Origin: Pseudomonas sp. MAG733B
Lineage (GTDB): Bacteria; Pseudomonadota; Gammaproteobacteria; Pseudomonadales; Pseudomonadaceae
DNA length: 64,000 nucleotides
Assembly: GCF_036884845.1 (NCBI RefSeq)
Contig: NZ_CP145732.1
Coordinates: forward strand, 4,278,001 to 4,342,000
Reading direction: 5' to 3'
Part shown: piece by piece, positions 1 through 8,526 of the stretch
Layout: each line of letters opens with the position of its first letter
How positions within the stretch are numbered: position 1 is the first letter of the stretch
The notes under the pieces: model-generated
What the model saw: only the letters and a program-made list of their open reading frames with translations
What the model was told of the DNA's origin: nothing
Database searches by the model: none
Program-made: the position numbers and the translations under genes

Positions 1-2
1 CC

Positions 3-563
3 GATGGCACCATCCTGCCGAAAATGGGCTCGGCCAACTCCACCAGCGCGCCGTACCAGGTGTTCCGCACCGCCGATGGCTGGATCAACATCGGTGCCGC
101 CAACCAGGCCAACTACGAGCGACTGGTCGAAGCCCTCGCCGTGCCGCAACTGAAAGCCGACCCGCGTTTCGCCAGCAACGCCCTGCGTATGCAGCACCGC
201 TTGGCACTGGTGGAAATCCTCAACGAAGTGCTGGTCGCGCGCACCACCGATGACTGGATGGTGCTGTTCGACAGCCTCGGCCTGCCCGCCGGCCCGGTGC
301 TGGACATCGCCGCCGCCCTCGCCCACCCGCAGACAAAAGCCCGGGGCATGGTGGTGGAAACCGAGCACCCGACTGAAGGTCGCGTACGCGGCATGGGCCT
401 GCCGATCCACTTCTCCGACATGGACAACGCCCCGCCACAAACCAGCCGCCCGGCACCGCTGCTCGGCGAGCACACCCGCGAAGTACTCAAGGAAAGTGGT
501 TACGCCGATGACGAAATCGACGACCTGATTCGCAGCAAGTCGGTAGTGGCGCTCGCGTCCTGA
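3..563 (+). CDS. CaiB/BaiF-type CoA-transferase, C-terminal part (5' end outside window)
   Basis: The reading frame is open from the left edge, so the ATG at 24 is internal and only about 187 C-terminal residues are present; the family is usually near 400 residues. The segment 'YQVFRTADGWINIGA' followed by 'GLPAGPVLDIAAALAHPQ' is typical of class III CoA-transferases (formyl-CoA, carnitine and succinyl-CoA transferase relatives). The catalytic aspartate of the family lies upstream and cannot be checked. Placed directly before a TRAP transporter and near a thioesterase, it probably activates the imported acid as a CoA thioester. The substrate is unknown. Confidence 0.88.
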   Translation, partial: DGTILPKMGSANSTSAPYQVFRTADGWINIGAANQANYERLVEALAVPQLKADPRFASNALRMQHRLALVEILNEVLVARTTDDWMVLFDSLGLPAGPVLDIAAALAHPQTKARGMVVETEHPTEGRVRGMGLPIHFSDMDNAPPQTSRPAPLLGEHTREVLKESGYADDEIDDLIRSKSVVALAS

Positions 564-565
564 CC

Positions 566-665
566 TGTGGGAGCGAGCCTGCTCGCGATGGGCGTTAACG
601 ATGACGCGTGTTTGCTGGAAAAACGCGGCGCCCTCAGGTTTTTCGCGAGCAGGCTCGCTCCCACA
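566..665. repeat. REPIN: two inverted Pseudomonas REP sequences
   Basis: The arm at 566-591 (TGTGGGAGCGAGCCTGCTCG...) returns inverted at 643-665 (...GAGCAGGCTCGCTCCCACA). This is the usual Pseudomonas REP doublet and can fold into a long hairpin. It lies between the CoA-transferase and the TRAP genes and may act as a transcript end or stabiliser. Similar doublets are at 21389-21478 and 23632-23725. Confidence 0.9.
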
Positions 666-723
666 AAGAGCAGCTAAACCGCCGTTTCTTTAGAACAACA
701 ACAAAAACAAAAAGGTAACCATC

Positions 724-1770
724 ATGAGCCGTATCTTGACCGAAGCCGTCAGCCGCCGATCGTTCCTGGTCTCCGCGGGCGTCACCGTTGGCGGTGCCTT
801 TGCCGCGAGCCTGCTGCCCACCAGTGGCGTGTTTGCCGCCACAAAACCGATCGTTTTGCGTTACAGCAGCAGCCTGCCCGACACCCATCCGCTGAACAAA
901 CAGATGAAGGCCGCGTCCGACGCGATCAAGGCTGAAACCAACGGCGCCGTCGATTTGCAGGTGTACGCCAACGCCTCCATGGGCGGCGACACCGACATGC
1001 TGTCCCAGGTGCGCGCCGGTGCGGTGGACTTCATTCCCCTGCCGGGCGCGATTCTCTCCACGCTGGTGCCGGCCATGTCGATTGAAAGCATGCCGTTCGC
1101 CTTCAAGGACTACGAAAGCGTGTGGGCCGCACTGGACGGCAAACTGGGCGATTACGTGCGCGCCCAGACCACCAAGGTCGGCCTGATCCCGATGGAGAAG
1201 GTCTGGAACAACGGCTTCCGCCAGATCACCAGCTCAACCCGCCCGATCTACACCCCGGAAGACCTCGCCGGCTTCAAACTGCGCGTCTTGGTCAGCCCGT
1301 TGTGGACCTCCATGTTCAGCGCCCTCGGCGCCGCGCCGACCGGGATCAGCATCAACGAAACCTACTCGGCGCTACAAACCAAAGTCGTCGACGGCCAGGA
1401 AAACCCGCTGGTGGTGGTCGAGTCGGCGCGCTTTTACGAAGTACAGAAATACTGCTCGCTGACCGACCACATCTGGGGCGGTTTCTGGATTCTCGGCTCG
1501 GGCAAGACCTTCCCGAAACTGCCCGCCGACGTACAGGAAATCGTCTCCCGGCAGATCAACGCTGCCGCGCTGGTCCAGCGTCAACAAGTGATCGACCTGA
1601 ATGCCAGCCTCGAACCCTCGCTGACCGCCCACGGCGTCACCTTCAACAAGGTCGACCGCTCGCTGTTCCGCACCGAACTGCAGAAAAAAGGCTTCTACAC
1701 CCAATGGAAACAGAAGTACGGCGACGAAGCCTGGGGCTTGCTTGAGCAGTACGCGGGTCAATTGTCCTAA
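724..1770 (+). CDS. TRAP transporter substrate-binding protein, DctP family
   Basis: This 348-residue protein starts at the ATG preceded by AAGGTAACC. The N-terminus carries a Tat-like signal ('SRRSFLVSAG' then a hydrophobic stretch ending near 'GVFAA', about residue 38). The mature part shows DctP family features: 'VLRYSSSLPDTHPLNKQM', 'LQVYANASMGGDTDMLSQV' and the ligand-binding segment 'LAGFKLRVLVSPLW'. Such proteins capture organic acids in the periplasm and deliver them to the membrane TRAP subunits, here encoded 15 bp downstream. The ligand is likely a carboxylate because the family binds these through a conserved arginine. Confidence 0.93.
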   Translation: MSRILTEAVSRRSFLVSAGVTVGGAFAASLLPTSGVFAATKPIVLRYSSSLPDTHPLNKQMKAASDAIKAETNGAVDLQVYANASMGGDTDMLSQVRAGAVDFIPLPGAILSTLVPAMSIESMPFAFKDYESVWAALDGKLGDYVRAQTTKVGLIPMEKVWNNGFRQITSSTRPIYTPEDLAGFKLRVLVSPLWTSMFSALGAAPTGISINETYSALQTKVVDGQENPLVVVESARFYEVQKYCSLTDHIWGGFWILGSGKTFPKLPADVQEIVSRQINAAALVQRQQVIDLNASLEPSLTAHGVTFNKVDRSLFRTELQKKGFYTQWKQKYGDEAWGLLEQYAGQLS

Positions 1771-1785
1771 GCCGGAGTCAAGGTC

Positions 1786-3681
1786 ATGAAAAACGAAATG
1801 CCTATGACGGATGTTTCCCCCGCTGACGGACTCAGCCCACGCCACACCGCGCTGCGCATCGGCCGCGTTCTCGATACCGGCCTGCGCTGGGCGACCGAGG
1901 GCAGCGCCGCGCTGCTGGTGATCCTCGAAGTCACCTTGCTGTTCTGCAACGTGTTCTCTCGCTACGTGCTCAACCAGCCGATCGTCTGGGGCGACGAAAT
2001 GGCCTCGTTGCTGTTTCTGTGGCTGGCGATGCTTGGCTCGGTGGTGGCGATGCGACGCGGCGAGCACATGCGCCTGACCTCGTTCATCGGTCGGCTACCG
2101 GCGGAAAAACGCGCCTTCGTCGACACCTTTGGCGCGGTGATCGTCATCACCTTCATCGTCATGCTGTTCTCGCCGGCCTGGGAGTTCGTCAGCGACGAGT
2201 GGATCATCACCACCGCCGCCCTGGAAATCCCCAACGCCTTTCGCGTGTCGGCCATCGCCGTCGGCCTGAGCCTGATGCTGCTGACCTGCGTCGCACGCCT
2301 GTTGACCAGCGCGAGGCTGATCGATTTCACAGTGTCGATGGCAATGCTCGGCTCGCTGGCCGCGTTGTTGTGGGCCGGTGAAGGCACGCTGTTGCTGATG
2401 GGCAACTGGAACCTGATCGTGTTCTTCATGATCGGCGTGATGGGCATGATCGTCATCGGCGTGCCGATCATGGTTGCGTTCGGCCTGGCCACCGTGGCGT
2501 ACCTGTCGACCATGACCAGCACACCGCTGACCCTGGTGGTGGGCCGCATGGACGAAGGCATGGCCAGTCTGATCCTGCTGGCGATTCCGTTGTTTGTGTT
2601 CCTCGGCGCGCTGATCGAAGCCATGGGCATGGCGCGGGCGATGATCCGTTTCCTGTGCTCGTTGATCGGCCATGTGCGCGGTGGTTTGTCGTATGTGTTG
2701 ATCGGCGCGATTTACCTGATCTCCGGAATTTCCGGCTCGAAGGCCGCCGACATGGCCGCCATTGCGCCGGCGCTGTTTCCGGAAATGAAGAAGCGCGGCG
2801 AGGATGAAAACGAACTGGTAGCGATGCTCAATGCCTCAGGGGCGATGTCGGAAACCATCCCGCCGAGCCTGGTGCTGATCACCATCGGTTCGGTCACCGG
2901 CGTGTCGATTTCCGCGCTGTTCACCGGCGGTTTCATGCCGGCGGTGGTGGGCGCGATTGCCATGGCCGCCGTGGTCTGGTGGAAAAACCGCAAGCGCGAT
3001 GCCTCTACCGGCCAGCGCGCTACCGCCAAGGAAATCGGCCACTCGCTGCTGGTCGCATTACCGGCGCTGGCCCTGCCCTTCGTGATCCGCACCGCCGTGG
3101 TCGAAGGCGTCGCCACCGCGACCGAAGTGGCCGCCATCGGCGTGGCCTACACCTTCATCGTCGGCTTGCTGTGCTACCGCTGCTTTGACTGGAAACGCCT
3201 GTATCCGATCCTGGTCAGCACCGCGTCGCTGTCCGGCGCAATCCTGATCATCATCGGCAGCGCCACCGCCATGGCCTGGGCGCTGACCCAGTCGGGGTTC
3301 TCCCATCAACTGGCGCAGGTGATGTCCACCGTGCCCGGTGGCGCGATGGGCTTCCTGATCATCTCCGCCGTGGCGTTCATCCTGCTTGGCAGTTTCCTTG
3401 AAGGCATCCCGGCCATCGTGCTGTTCGGGCCGTTGCTGTTCCCGATTGCCAAGACCATGGGTATCAACGACGTGCACTACGCCATGGTCGCGATCTTCGC
3501 CATGGGCCTGGGCCTGTTCGCACCGCCGTTCGGTGTCGGTTTCTACGCGGCTTGCGCCATCGCCAAGGTCGACCCGAGTGGTGCCATGCGCCGGGTCTGG
3601 CCGTACCTCGGCGCGCTGGTGGTTGCCCTGGGCGTGCTGATTGCCGTGCCTTGGATTTCGATTGGTTTCCTGCCGTCCTGA
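1786..3681 (+). CDS. Fused TRAP transporter permease, DctQ-DctM
   Basis: This 631-residue inner-membrane protein carries the small subunit (DctQ, about residues 25-190, with 'NVFSRYVLNQPIVWGDEMA') fused to the large subunit (DctM, about 205-631, with many hydrophobic segments and 'GISGSKAADMAAIAPALFP'). It forms the Na+-driven translocation channel for the adjacent DctP protein. The start ATG has GGAG eight bases upstream; an in-frame ATG at 1804 is a less likely alternative. It is 15 bp from dctP, so the two are surely cotranscribed. Confidence 0.95.
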   Translation: MKNEMPMTDVSPADGLSPRHTALRIGRVLDTGLRWATEGSAALLVILEVTLLFCNVFSRYVLNQPIVWGDEMASLLFLWLAMLGSVVAMRRGEHMRLTSFIGRLPAEKRAFVDTFGAVIVITFIVMLFSPAWEFVSDEWIITTAALEIPNAFRVSAIAVGLSLMLLTCVARLLTSARLIDFTVSMAMLGSLAALLWAGEGTLLLMGNWNLIVFFMIGVMGMIVIGVPIMVAFGLATVAYLSTMTSTPLTLVVGRMDEGMASLILLAIPLFVFLGALIEAMGMARAMIRFLCSLIGHVRGGLSYVLIGAIYLISGISGSKAADMAAIAPALFPEMKKRGEDENELVAMLNASGAMSETIPPSLVLITIGSVTGVSISALFTGGFMPAVVGAIAMAAVVWWKNRKRDASTGQRATAKEIGHSLLVALPALALPFVIRTAVVEGVATATEVAAIGVAYTFIVGLLCYRCFDWKRLYPILVSTASLSGAILIIIGSATAMAWALTQSGFSHQLAQVMSTVPGGAMGFLIISAVAFILLGSFLEGIPAIVLFGPLLFPIAKTMGINDVHYAMVAIFAMGLGLFAPPFGVGFYAACAIAKVDPSGAMRRVWPYLGALVVALGVLIAVPWISIGFLPS

Positions 3682-3747
3682 CTCACCTTTTGACTCCCCG
3701 CCGACGGTCACCACCGCGACTGTCGGCACTCAAACACGAGGTTGCTT

Positions 3748-4206
3748 ATGAATTTCTCCACACTGGAAACCGGCGCCACCACCGAGCGCCGACTGATCGT
3801 CGACCAGCCACGCACCATCTCGTTTCTCGGCGAGGACTTGCGCATCTACGCCACCCCGCGCCTGGTGGATGACATCGAACAGGCTTGCCTCGACTACCTC
3901 CTGACCTTCCTCGACGAGGGTGAAAACACCGTCGGCGCGGCGGTCGATATCCGCCACGTTGGCGCGACGCTGCTGGGCATGTCGGTGAGCATAGTCGCCA
4001 CAGTCACTCGTGTTGAGGGGCGCAGCGTGACGTTCAACGTCGAAGTGCGCGACGACGTGGAACTGGTGGCAACGGCGGCGCATACGCGGGTGGTGGTCAA
4101 CGTCGCCAAGCTGCGCAGCCGCGTGCAGGCCAAGGCTGCTGCGGCCGAGGCTGGCGAAATCGATGACGGCGCGCTCAGCCCTGCGCGCCTGACCGCGTCG
4201 CGCTGA
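3748..4206 (+). CDS. Thioesterase, fluoroacetyl-CoA thioesterase (FlK)-like hot-dog protein
   Basis: This is a 152-residue cytosolic protein. The ATG at 3748 has GAGG six bases before it and is preferred over the TTG at 3742. The stretch 'ENTVGAAVDIRHVGATLLGM' followed by 'VTRVEGRSVTFNVEVRD' and 'AAHTRVVVN' follows the FlK-like hot-dog pattern, including a histidine matching the family's catalytic histidine. It would hydrolyse an acyl-CoA, which fits a pathway that also has a CaiB-type CoA-transferase. Which thioester it cleaves is not evident, and the GT of the usual 'TVGT' motif is replaced by GA. Confidence 0.72.
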   Translation: MNFSTLETGATTERRLIVDQPRTISFLGEDLRIYATPRLVDDIEQACLDYLLTFLDEGENTVGAAVDIRHVGATLLGMSVSIVATVTRVEGRSVTFNVEVRDDVELVATAAHTRVVVNVAKLRSRVQAKAAAAEAGEIDDGALSPARLTASR

Positions 4207-4222
4207 GCCAGGGAACGTCGCC

Positions 4223-5182
4223 ATGATCACCCTGCAAGAACGCAACGGTTTGCCGAATTTCGCCGCCGACGATGCGCTGCCGATCGTCGACGCCCACCAT
4301 CATCTGTGGGACCTCGGCGCCGGTCGCTATCCCTGGCTGCAGGAGGAATATCACGAGGAGTTTTTCCTTGGTGACTACCACTCGCTGCGCCGCGATTTCC
4401 TGCCCGAGCATTTCCTCACCCTGACGCAAAAACAACGGTTGATCGGCACGGTGCATGTCGAGGCCGAACGTGCCCGCGATGAGCAAGTCGCCGAGACGCT
4501 TTGGCTGGAACAGGTGAATGCCCGCTACGGTTTTCCCAACGCCATCGTCGCCCACGCCTGGTTCGATCGCGAAGACAGCGCCGAGATTCTTGCAGCGCAG
4601 GCCGAGAGGCCGTTGGTCAGGGGCATCCGCTCAAAACCGCTGACCTCGGCTTCGCCGGACGTCTCGATTGCCGGCGCCCCCGGCACGATGCAAGACCCGA
4701 AATGGCTAGAGGGTTTCTCGCTGTTGGCCCGCTACAACCTGTCGTGGGACTTGCGCGTGCCGCCGTGGCACCTGGTGGAAGCCGCCGAAGTGGCGGCGAT
4801 GTTCCCGCACATACAGATCGCCCTGAACCACAGCGGTTTCGCCTGGGACCGCAGCCCCGAAGGCATGGCGCGCTGGCGCAAAGGCCTGGAAGCACTGGCC
4901 ATGCAGCCCAACGTGCATATCAAACTGTCGGAGTTCGGCCTCAAGGATTCGCCGTGGCGCTTTGAGGACAACCGCGTCGTGGTGCTCACCGCACTGGAAA
5001 TCTTCGGCCCCGAGCGCTGCATGTTCGCCAGCAACTTTCCGGTCGCCGGGTTGCGTGCCTCTTACGACACCATTGCCGATGGCGTGGCTGCGATGCTCGC
5101 GCCGCTGGGCCGCAACGTTCAGGAAGCGGTGTTCGCCGGTAACGCACAACGTTTCTATCGCCTGGAGACCGCGCATGAATGA
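4223..5182 (+). CDS. Amidohydrolase family protein 1 (COG3618/PF04909 type)
   Basis: This 319-residue TIM-barrel hydrolase has the N-terminal metal-binding signature 'LPIVDAHHHLWDLG'. Later family landmarks are 'PLVRGIRSKP', 'PHIQIALNHSGF' and the C-terminal 'AGNAQRFYRL'. Relatives include L-fuconolactonase and 2-pyrone-4,6-dicarboxylate lactonase, so hydrolysis of a lactone or similar cyclic ester is a reasonable guess. It starts 16 bp after the thioesterase and its stop overlaps the start of a second paralogue by 8 bp, showing tight operon structure. Confidence 0.85.
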   Translation: MITLQERNGLPNFAADDALPIVDAHHHLWDLGAGRYPWLQEEYHEEFFLGDYHSLRRDFLPEHFLTLTQKQRLIGTVHVEAERARDEQVAETLWLEQVNARYGFPNAIVAHAWFDREDSAEILAAQAERPLVRGIRSKPLTSASPDVSIAGAPGTMQDPKWLEGFSLLARYNLSWDLRVPPWHLVEAAEVAAMFPHIQIALNHSGFAWDRSPEGMARWRKGLEALAMQPNVHIKLSEFGLKDSPWRFEDNRVVVLTALEIFGPERCMFASNFPVAGLRASYDTIADGVAAMLAPLGRNVQEAVFAGNAQRFYRLETAHE

Positions 5183-6134
5183 GCAACAGGCCATCGACTG
5201 GCGCGCACGTTTTCTCGCCAGCGGCGACGACGCGGACTTGCCCATCGTCGACGCTCACCAGCACTACTTCGACATAAAGGCGCATTACTACCCGTGGCTG
5301 AACGACCGCCCATTGCGCCCGTTTCGTTATGGCGATTACTCGTCGATCTGCCGCAACTTTTTGCCTCAGGACTATCGCCGCCTGAGCGATCATCACCGGA
5401 TTGTCCAGACCGTTCTGATCGAGGGCGAATGGGACCCGGCCACGCCGCTCAACGAAGTGTTTTTTGTCGAGTCGCTGGCCAAGGACGAACCGACGCTGGC
5501 AGCCATGGTCGCCCAGGCCTGGCTTGACCGCGAAGACGCCCCCGCGCTGTTGCGTCAATACGCGCAGCATCCACTGGTGCGCGGCATCCGCCACAAACCG
5601 AGCGTGACCAGCCGTGAAGCGTGGCACGAGAATTTTGCCGCACCGGGCTCCATGCGCGACACCCGTTGGCGGGACGGCTACGCCTTGCTGGCGGAAAACG
5701 GCCTGCATTTCGAGTTACAGGCGCCCTGGTGGCATCTGCCGGAAGCGGCCGAACTGGCCAGGGACTTTCCCGACGTGACCATCGTCGTCAACCACACGGC
5801 GCTGCCATCGGATCGTTCGGCACAAGGTCTGGCGGGTTGGCGCAACAACCTTGAATTACTGGCTCGCGAGCCGAACGTCGCGCTGAAGATTTCCGGCATC
5901 TGCATTCCCGGCGAGCCATGGCCCGTCGAAGCGAACCGCGTGGTGGTGAACGACGCGATTTCGATCCTCGGTGTCAGTCGCTGCGCGTTTGCCACCAATT
6001 ACCCGGTCGACGGCGTGGTCAACGGCATGAGCGAGATTCTCGACGGTTTCAAGACTATCGTCCGCGACCGTCCTCTGGCTGATCGGCTGGCGCTGTTCCA
6101 TGACAACGCCCGACGCCTTTACCGACTCAACTGA
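5175..6134 (+). CDS. Amidohydrolase family protein 2 (paralogue of the preceding gene)
   Basis: This 319-residue protein starts at the ATG at 5175, inside the last codons of the preceding gene; the much longer in-frame extension upstream is only a shadow of that gene. It carries 'LPIVDAHQHYFDIKAHYYPW', 'HPLVRGIRHKP' and 'FPDVTIVVNHTALPSD', matching paralogue 1 along its length. Equal length and tandem position point to an old gene duplication. The two may act on successive or isomeric lactones, or form a heteromer. Confidence 0.85.
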   Translation: MNEQQAIDWRARFLASGDDADLPIVDAHQHYFDIKAHYYPWLNDRPLRPFRYGDYSSICRNFLPQDYRRLSDHHRIVQTVLIEGEWDPATPLNEVFFVESLAKDEPTLAAMVAQAWLDREDAPALLRQYAQHPLVRGIRHKPSVTSREAWHENFAAPGSMRDTRWRDGYALLAENGLHFELQAPWWHLPEAAELARDFPDVTIVVNHTALPSDRSAQGLAGWRNNLELLAREPNVALKISGICIPGEPWPVEANRVVVNDAISILGVSRCAFATNYPVDGVVNGMSEILDGFKTIVRDRPLADRLALFHDNARRLYRLN

Positions 6135-6155
6135 CCCCATCCTTCAGGAGTTCCC

Positions 6156-7733
6156 ATGTTTGAAGTTTCCGGCCACAACTACGTTGCAGGCACTCGCTCT
6201 GCCCAAGGCACCAGCACCCTTCAAAGCTTTGACGCCACCAGCGGCGAAGCCCTACCGTATCGCTTTCATTCGGCCACCGTCGAAGAAGTGAACGCAGCGG
6301 CCGAAGCAGCGGCAACGGCCTACCCGACTTTCCGTCATCTGTCGGCCGAACGTCGCGCCGAGTTTCTCGACGCCGTCGCCGCTGAACTCGACGCGCTGAA
6401 CGACACCTTCATCGCCCTGGTCTGCCGCGAAACCGCCCTGCCCGCCGGGCGCATTCAAGGTGAACGGGCGCGTACCAGCGGCCAGATGCGCCTGTTTGCT
6501 CGCACGTTGCGGCGTGGCGATTTCTACGGTGCGCGCATCGATCGTGCCTTGCCGGACCGTCAACCGTTGCCGCGCCCGGACCTGCGTCAATACCGCACCG
6601 GCCTCGGCCCGGTCGCCGTGTTTGGTGCCAGCAACTTCCCGCTGGCCTTCTCTACTGCCGGCGGCGACACCGCTGCAGCCTTCGCCGCCGGTTGCCCGGT
6701 GGTGTTCAAGGCTCACAGCGGCCACATGGCGACTGCCGACTACGTGGCCGGTGCGATTCAGCGTGCGGCGGAAAAAACCGCCATGCCCAAAGGCGTGTTC
6801 AACATGCTTTATGGCAGCGTCGGCGAAGCGCTGGTCAAGCATCCGGCGATTCAGGCAGTCGGCTTCACCGGTTCGCTGCGCGGTGGCCGTGCACTGTGCG
6901 ACATGGCGGCGGCCCGTCCGCAACCAATCCCGGTGTTCGCTGAAATGAGCAGCATCAATCCGGTGTTGTTGATGCCCGAAGCGCTCAAGTCTCGCGGCGA
7001 CAAGATCGCCACTGAACTGGCGGCTTCCGTGGTGTTGGGTGCCGGCCAGTTCTGCACTAATCCGGGTCTGGTGCTGGGCATTCGTTCACCCGAGTTCTCG
7101 GCGTTTCTCGAGCGCTTTGCCGCGGTGATGGCCGAGCAATCCGCGCAGACGATGCTCAACAGCGGCGCGCTGAAAAGCTACTGCCACGGTCTGGAAAACC
7201 TCAGTGCCCACCCAGGCGTGACTCATCTGGCCGGGGCCGAGCAACAGGGCAACCAGGCCCGGCCACAGGTGTTCAAGGCCGACGTCAGCCTGCTAATCAA
7301 CGGTGATGAACTGCTGCAGGAAGAAGTCTTCGGCCCGACCACCATCGTTGTCGAAGTGGCGGATCACGCCGAATTGATTCAGGCATTGCACGGTTTGCGC
7401 GGCCAGTTGACCGCGACCTTGCTGGTCGAAGACGCCGAGATCGATTCCTTGGCCGATGTCCTGGCCCTGCTGGAACAAAAGGTCGGCCGCGTGCTGTTCA
7501 ACGGCTACCCAACCGGCGTCGAAGTCAGCGATGCCATGGTCCACGGCGGCCCGTATCCGGCCACCTCGGATGCGCGCGGCACCTCGGTCGGGACACTGGC
7601 GATCGATCGATTCCTGCGTCCGGTTTGCTACCAGAACTGCCCCGACAGCCTGCTGCCGGATGCCCTGAAAAACGCCAACCCGCTGGGCATCGCCCGCCTG
7701 CTGGACGGCGTCATGAGTCGCGACGCGCTGTAA
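6156..7733 (+). CDS. Aldehyde dehydrogenase (NADP+), alpha-ketoglutarate-semialdehyde type
   Basis: This 525-residue enzyme has AGGAG before its ATG. It shows the NAD(P)-binding and catalytic landmarks of the subgroup: 'GPVAVFGASNFPLAFSTAGG', 'FKAHSGH', 'FAEMSSINPVLL' (general-base Glu region) and 'GAGQFCTNPGLVLG' (nucleophile Cys). Relatives oxidise 2,5-dioxopentanoate to 2-oxoglutarate in sugar-acid and hydroxyproline breakdown. Here it follows the two amidohydrolases and probably oxidises a semialdehyde formed late in the same pathway, feeding the TCA cycle. Confidence 0.88.
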   Translation: MFEVSGHNYVAGTRSAQGTSTLQSFDATSGEALPYRFHSATVEEVNAAAEAAATAYPTFRHLSAERRAEFLDAVAAELDALNDTFIALVCRETALPAGRIQGERARTSGQMRLFARTLRRGDFYGARIDRALPDRQPLPRPDLRQYRTGLGPVAVFGASNFPLAFSTAGGDTAAAFAAGCPVVFKAHSGHMATADYVAGAIQRAAEKTAMPKGVFNMLYGSVGEALVKHPAIQAVGFTGSLRGGRALCDMAAARPQPIPVFAEMSSINPVLLMPEALKSRGDKIATELAASVVLGAGQFCTNPGLVLGIRSPEFSAFLERFAAVMAEQSAQTMLNSGALKSYCHGLENLSAHPGVTHLAGAEQQGNQARPQVFKADVSLLINGDELLQEEVFGPTTIVVEVADHAELIQALHGLRGQLTATLLVEDAEIDSLADVLALLEQKVGRVLFNGYPTGVEVSDAMVHGGPYPATSDARGTSVGTLAIDRFLRPVCYQNCPDSLLPDALKNANPLGIARLLDGVMSRDAL

Positions 7734-7775
7734 GCCCGCGACCCGCCAAAGCCCACTGTTGATCCATTGACAGCA

Positions 7776-7797
7776 GCGCCTGTTTCCCAACAGGCGC
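7776..7797. other. Hairpin downstream of aldehyde dehydrogenase
   Basis: A perfect 9-bp inverted repeat (GCGCCTGTT / AACAGGCGC) with a 4-base loop sits 43 bp after the dehydrogenase stop. There is no T run on either side, so it is not a clear terminator. It may be an mRNA stability or processing element between the enzyme genes and the DUF296 and porin genes. Confidence 0.5.
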
Positions 7798-7858
7798 CGG
7801 GCATCGCTTTGCCTGAAAAACGCTTCATCCCTACAAAAACAACAACAGAGGAAGTCCC

Positions 7859-8431
7859 ATGCAAGTGCAACGTCAATCGAAACACCGCTTGTCCACACTG
7901 ATGCTGGCGATCAGTGCCGCCGTGCTGATCAGCTCAAGCATTGCCCCATCGGCCATGGCCGAAACCCCGACCACTGCGACGACCCCGCCCATGCAATGTG
8001 CAACCGAAGCCACCCCGCGCTACACCAAAACGCCCACCGGTTATCTCATGGTCCTGCGCATGGGCGACAACGCCTTCAAGGAGCTGACCAAACTGGCCAT
8101 CGCCGAGAAAATCCCCAGCGCCTCGATCAGCGGCATCGGTTTCGGCAACGTTAAATTCGGTTTCTGGAACAAGGATAAAAAGGACTTCGACGCCAAGACC
8201 TTCAGCAACGTCGAAATGGCCAGCATCACCGGCTCCGTGGCGTGGAAAAACGACCAGCCGTCGATCCACATGCACGGTGTAGCCGGGGATGCCACGTTCC
8301 AGGCTTACGGCGGGCACATCCTCGACTTCGAAGTGACCACCGGTTCGATGGAGATCACCGTCATCGTCCACCAGCTTCGTCTGGAGCGCGGGATTGATCC
8401 GTGCATCGGCGCCAACGTGCTGGGCATTTAA
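7859..8431 (+). CDS. Secreted PPC/DUF296-domain protein
   Basis: This 190-residue protein has a signal peptide (basic N-terminus, hydrophobic stretch around residues 15-32, cleavage near 'AMA'). The mature part is one PPC (DUF296) domain, recognised by 'ASISGIGFGNVKFGFW' and the motif 'IHMHGVAGDATFQAYGGHI'. Most bacterial PPC-domain proteins are small, trimeric and of unknown function; a periplasmic one placed between a catabolic enzyme and a porin is unusual and suggests ligand or metal binding during uptake. AGAGGAAG precedes the ATG. Confidence 0.8.
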   Translation: MQVQRQSKHRLSTLMLAISAAVLISSSIAPSAMAETPTTATTPPMQCATEATPRYTKTPTGYLMVLRMGDNAFKELTKLAIAEKIPSASISGIGFGNVKFGFWNKDKKDFDAKTFSNVEMASITGSVAWKNDQPSIHMHGVAGDATFQAYGGHILDFEVTTGSMEITVIVHQLRLERGIDPCIGANVLGI

Positions 8432-8447
8432 CTCCTGCGATCTGCTA

Positions 8448-8490
8448 CTCCCACAGCGTCTTCGCGATTGCGTTTGCCGAGCTGTGGGAG
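8448..8490. repeat. Single REP-like hairpin
   Basis: CTCCCACAGC at 8448-8457 is repeated inverted as GCTGTGGGAG at 8481-8490, a perfect 10-bp stem enclosing a TCGCGA core at 8461-8466. It belongs to the same REP family as the other elements in the window and separates the DUF296 and porin genes. Confidence 0.75.
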
Positions 8491-8526
8491 CACCCAACTT
8501 CCAATGATAAAAAACGGGCGACATCA

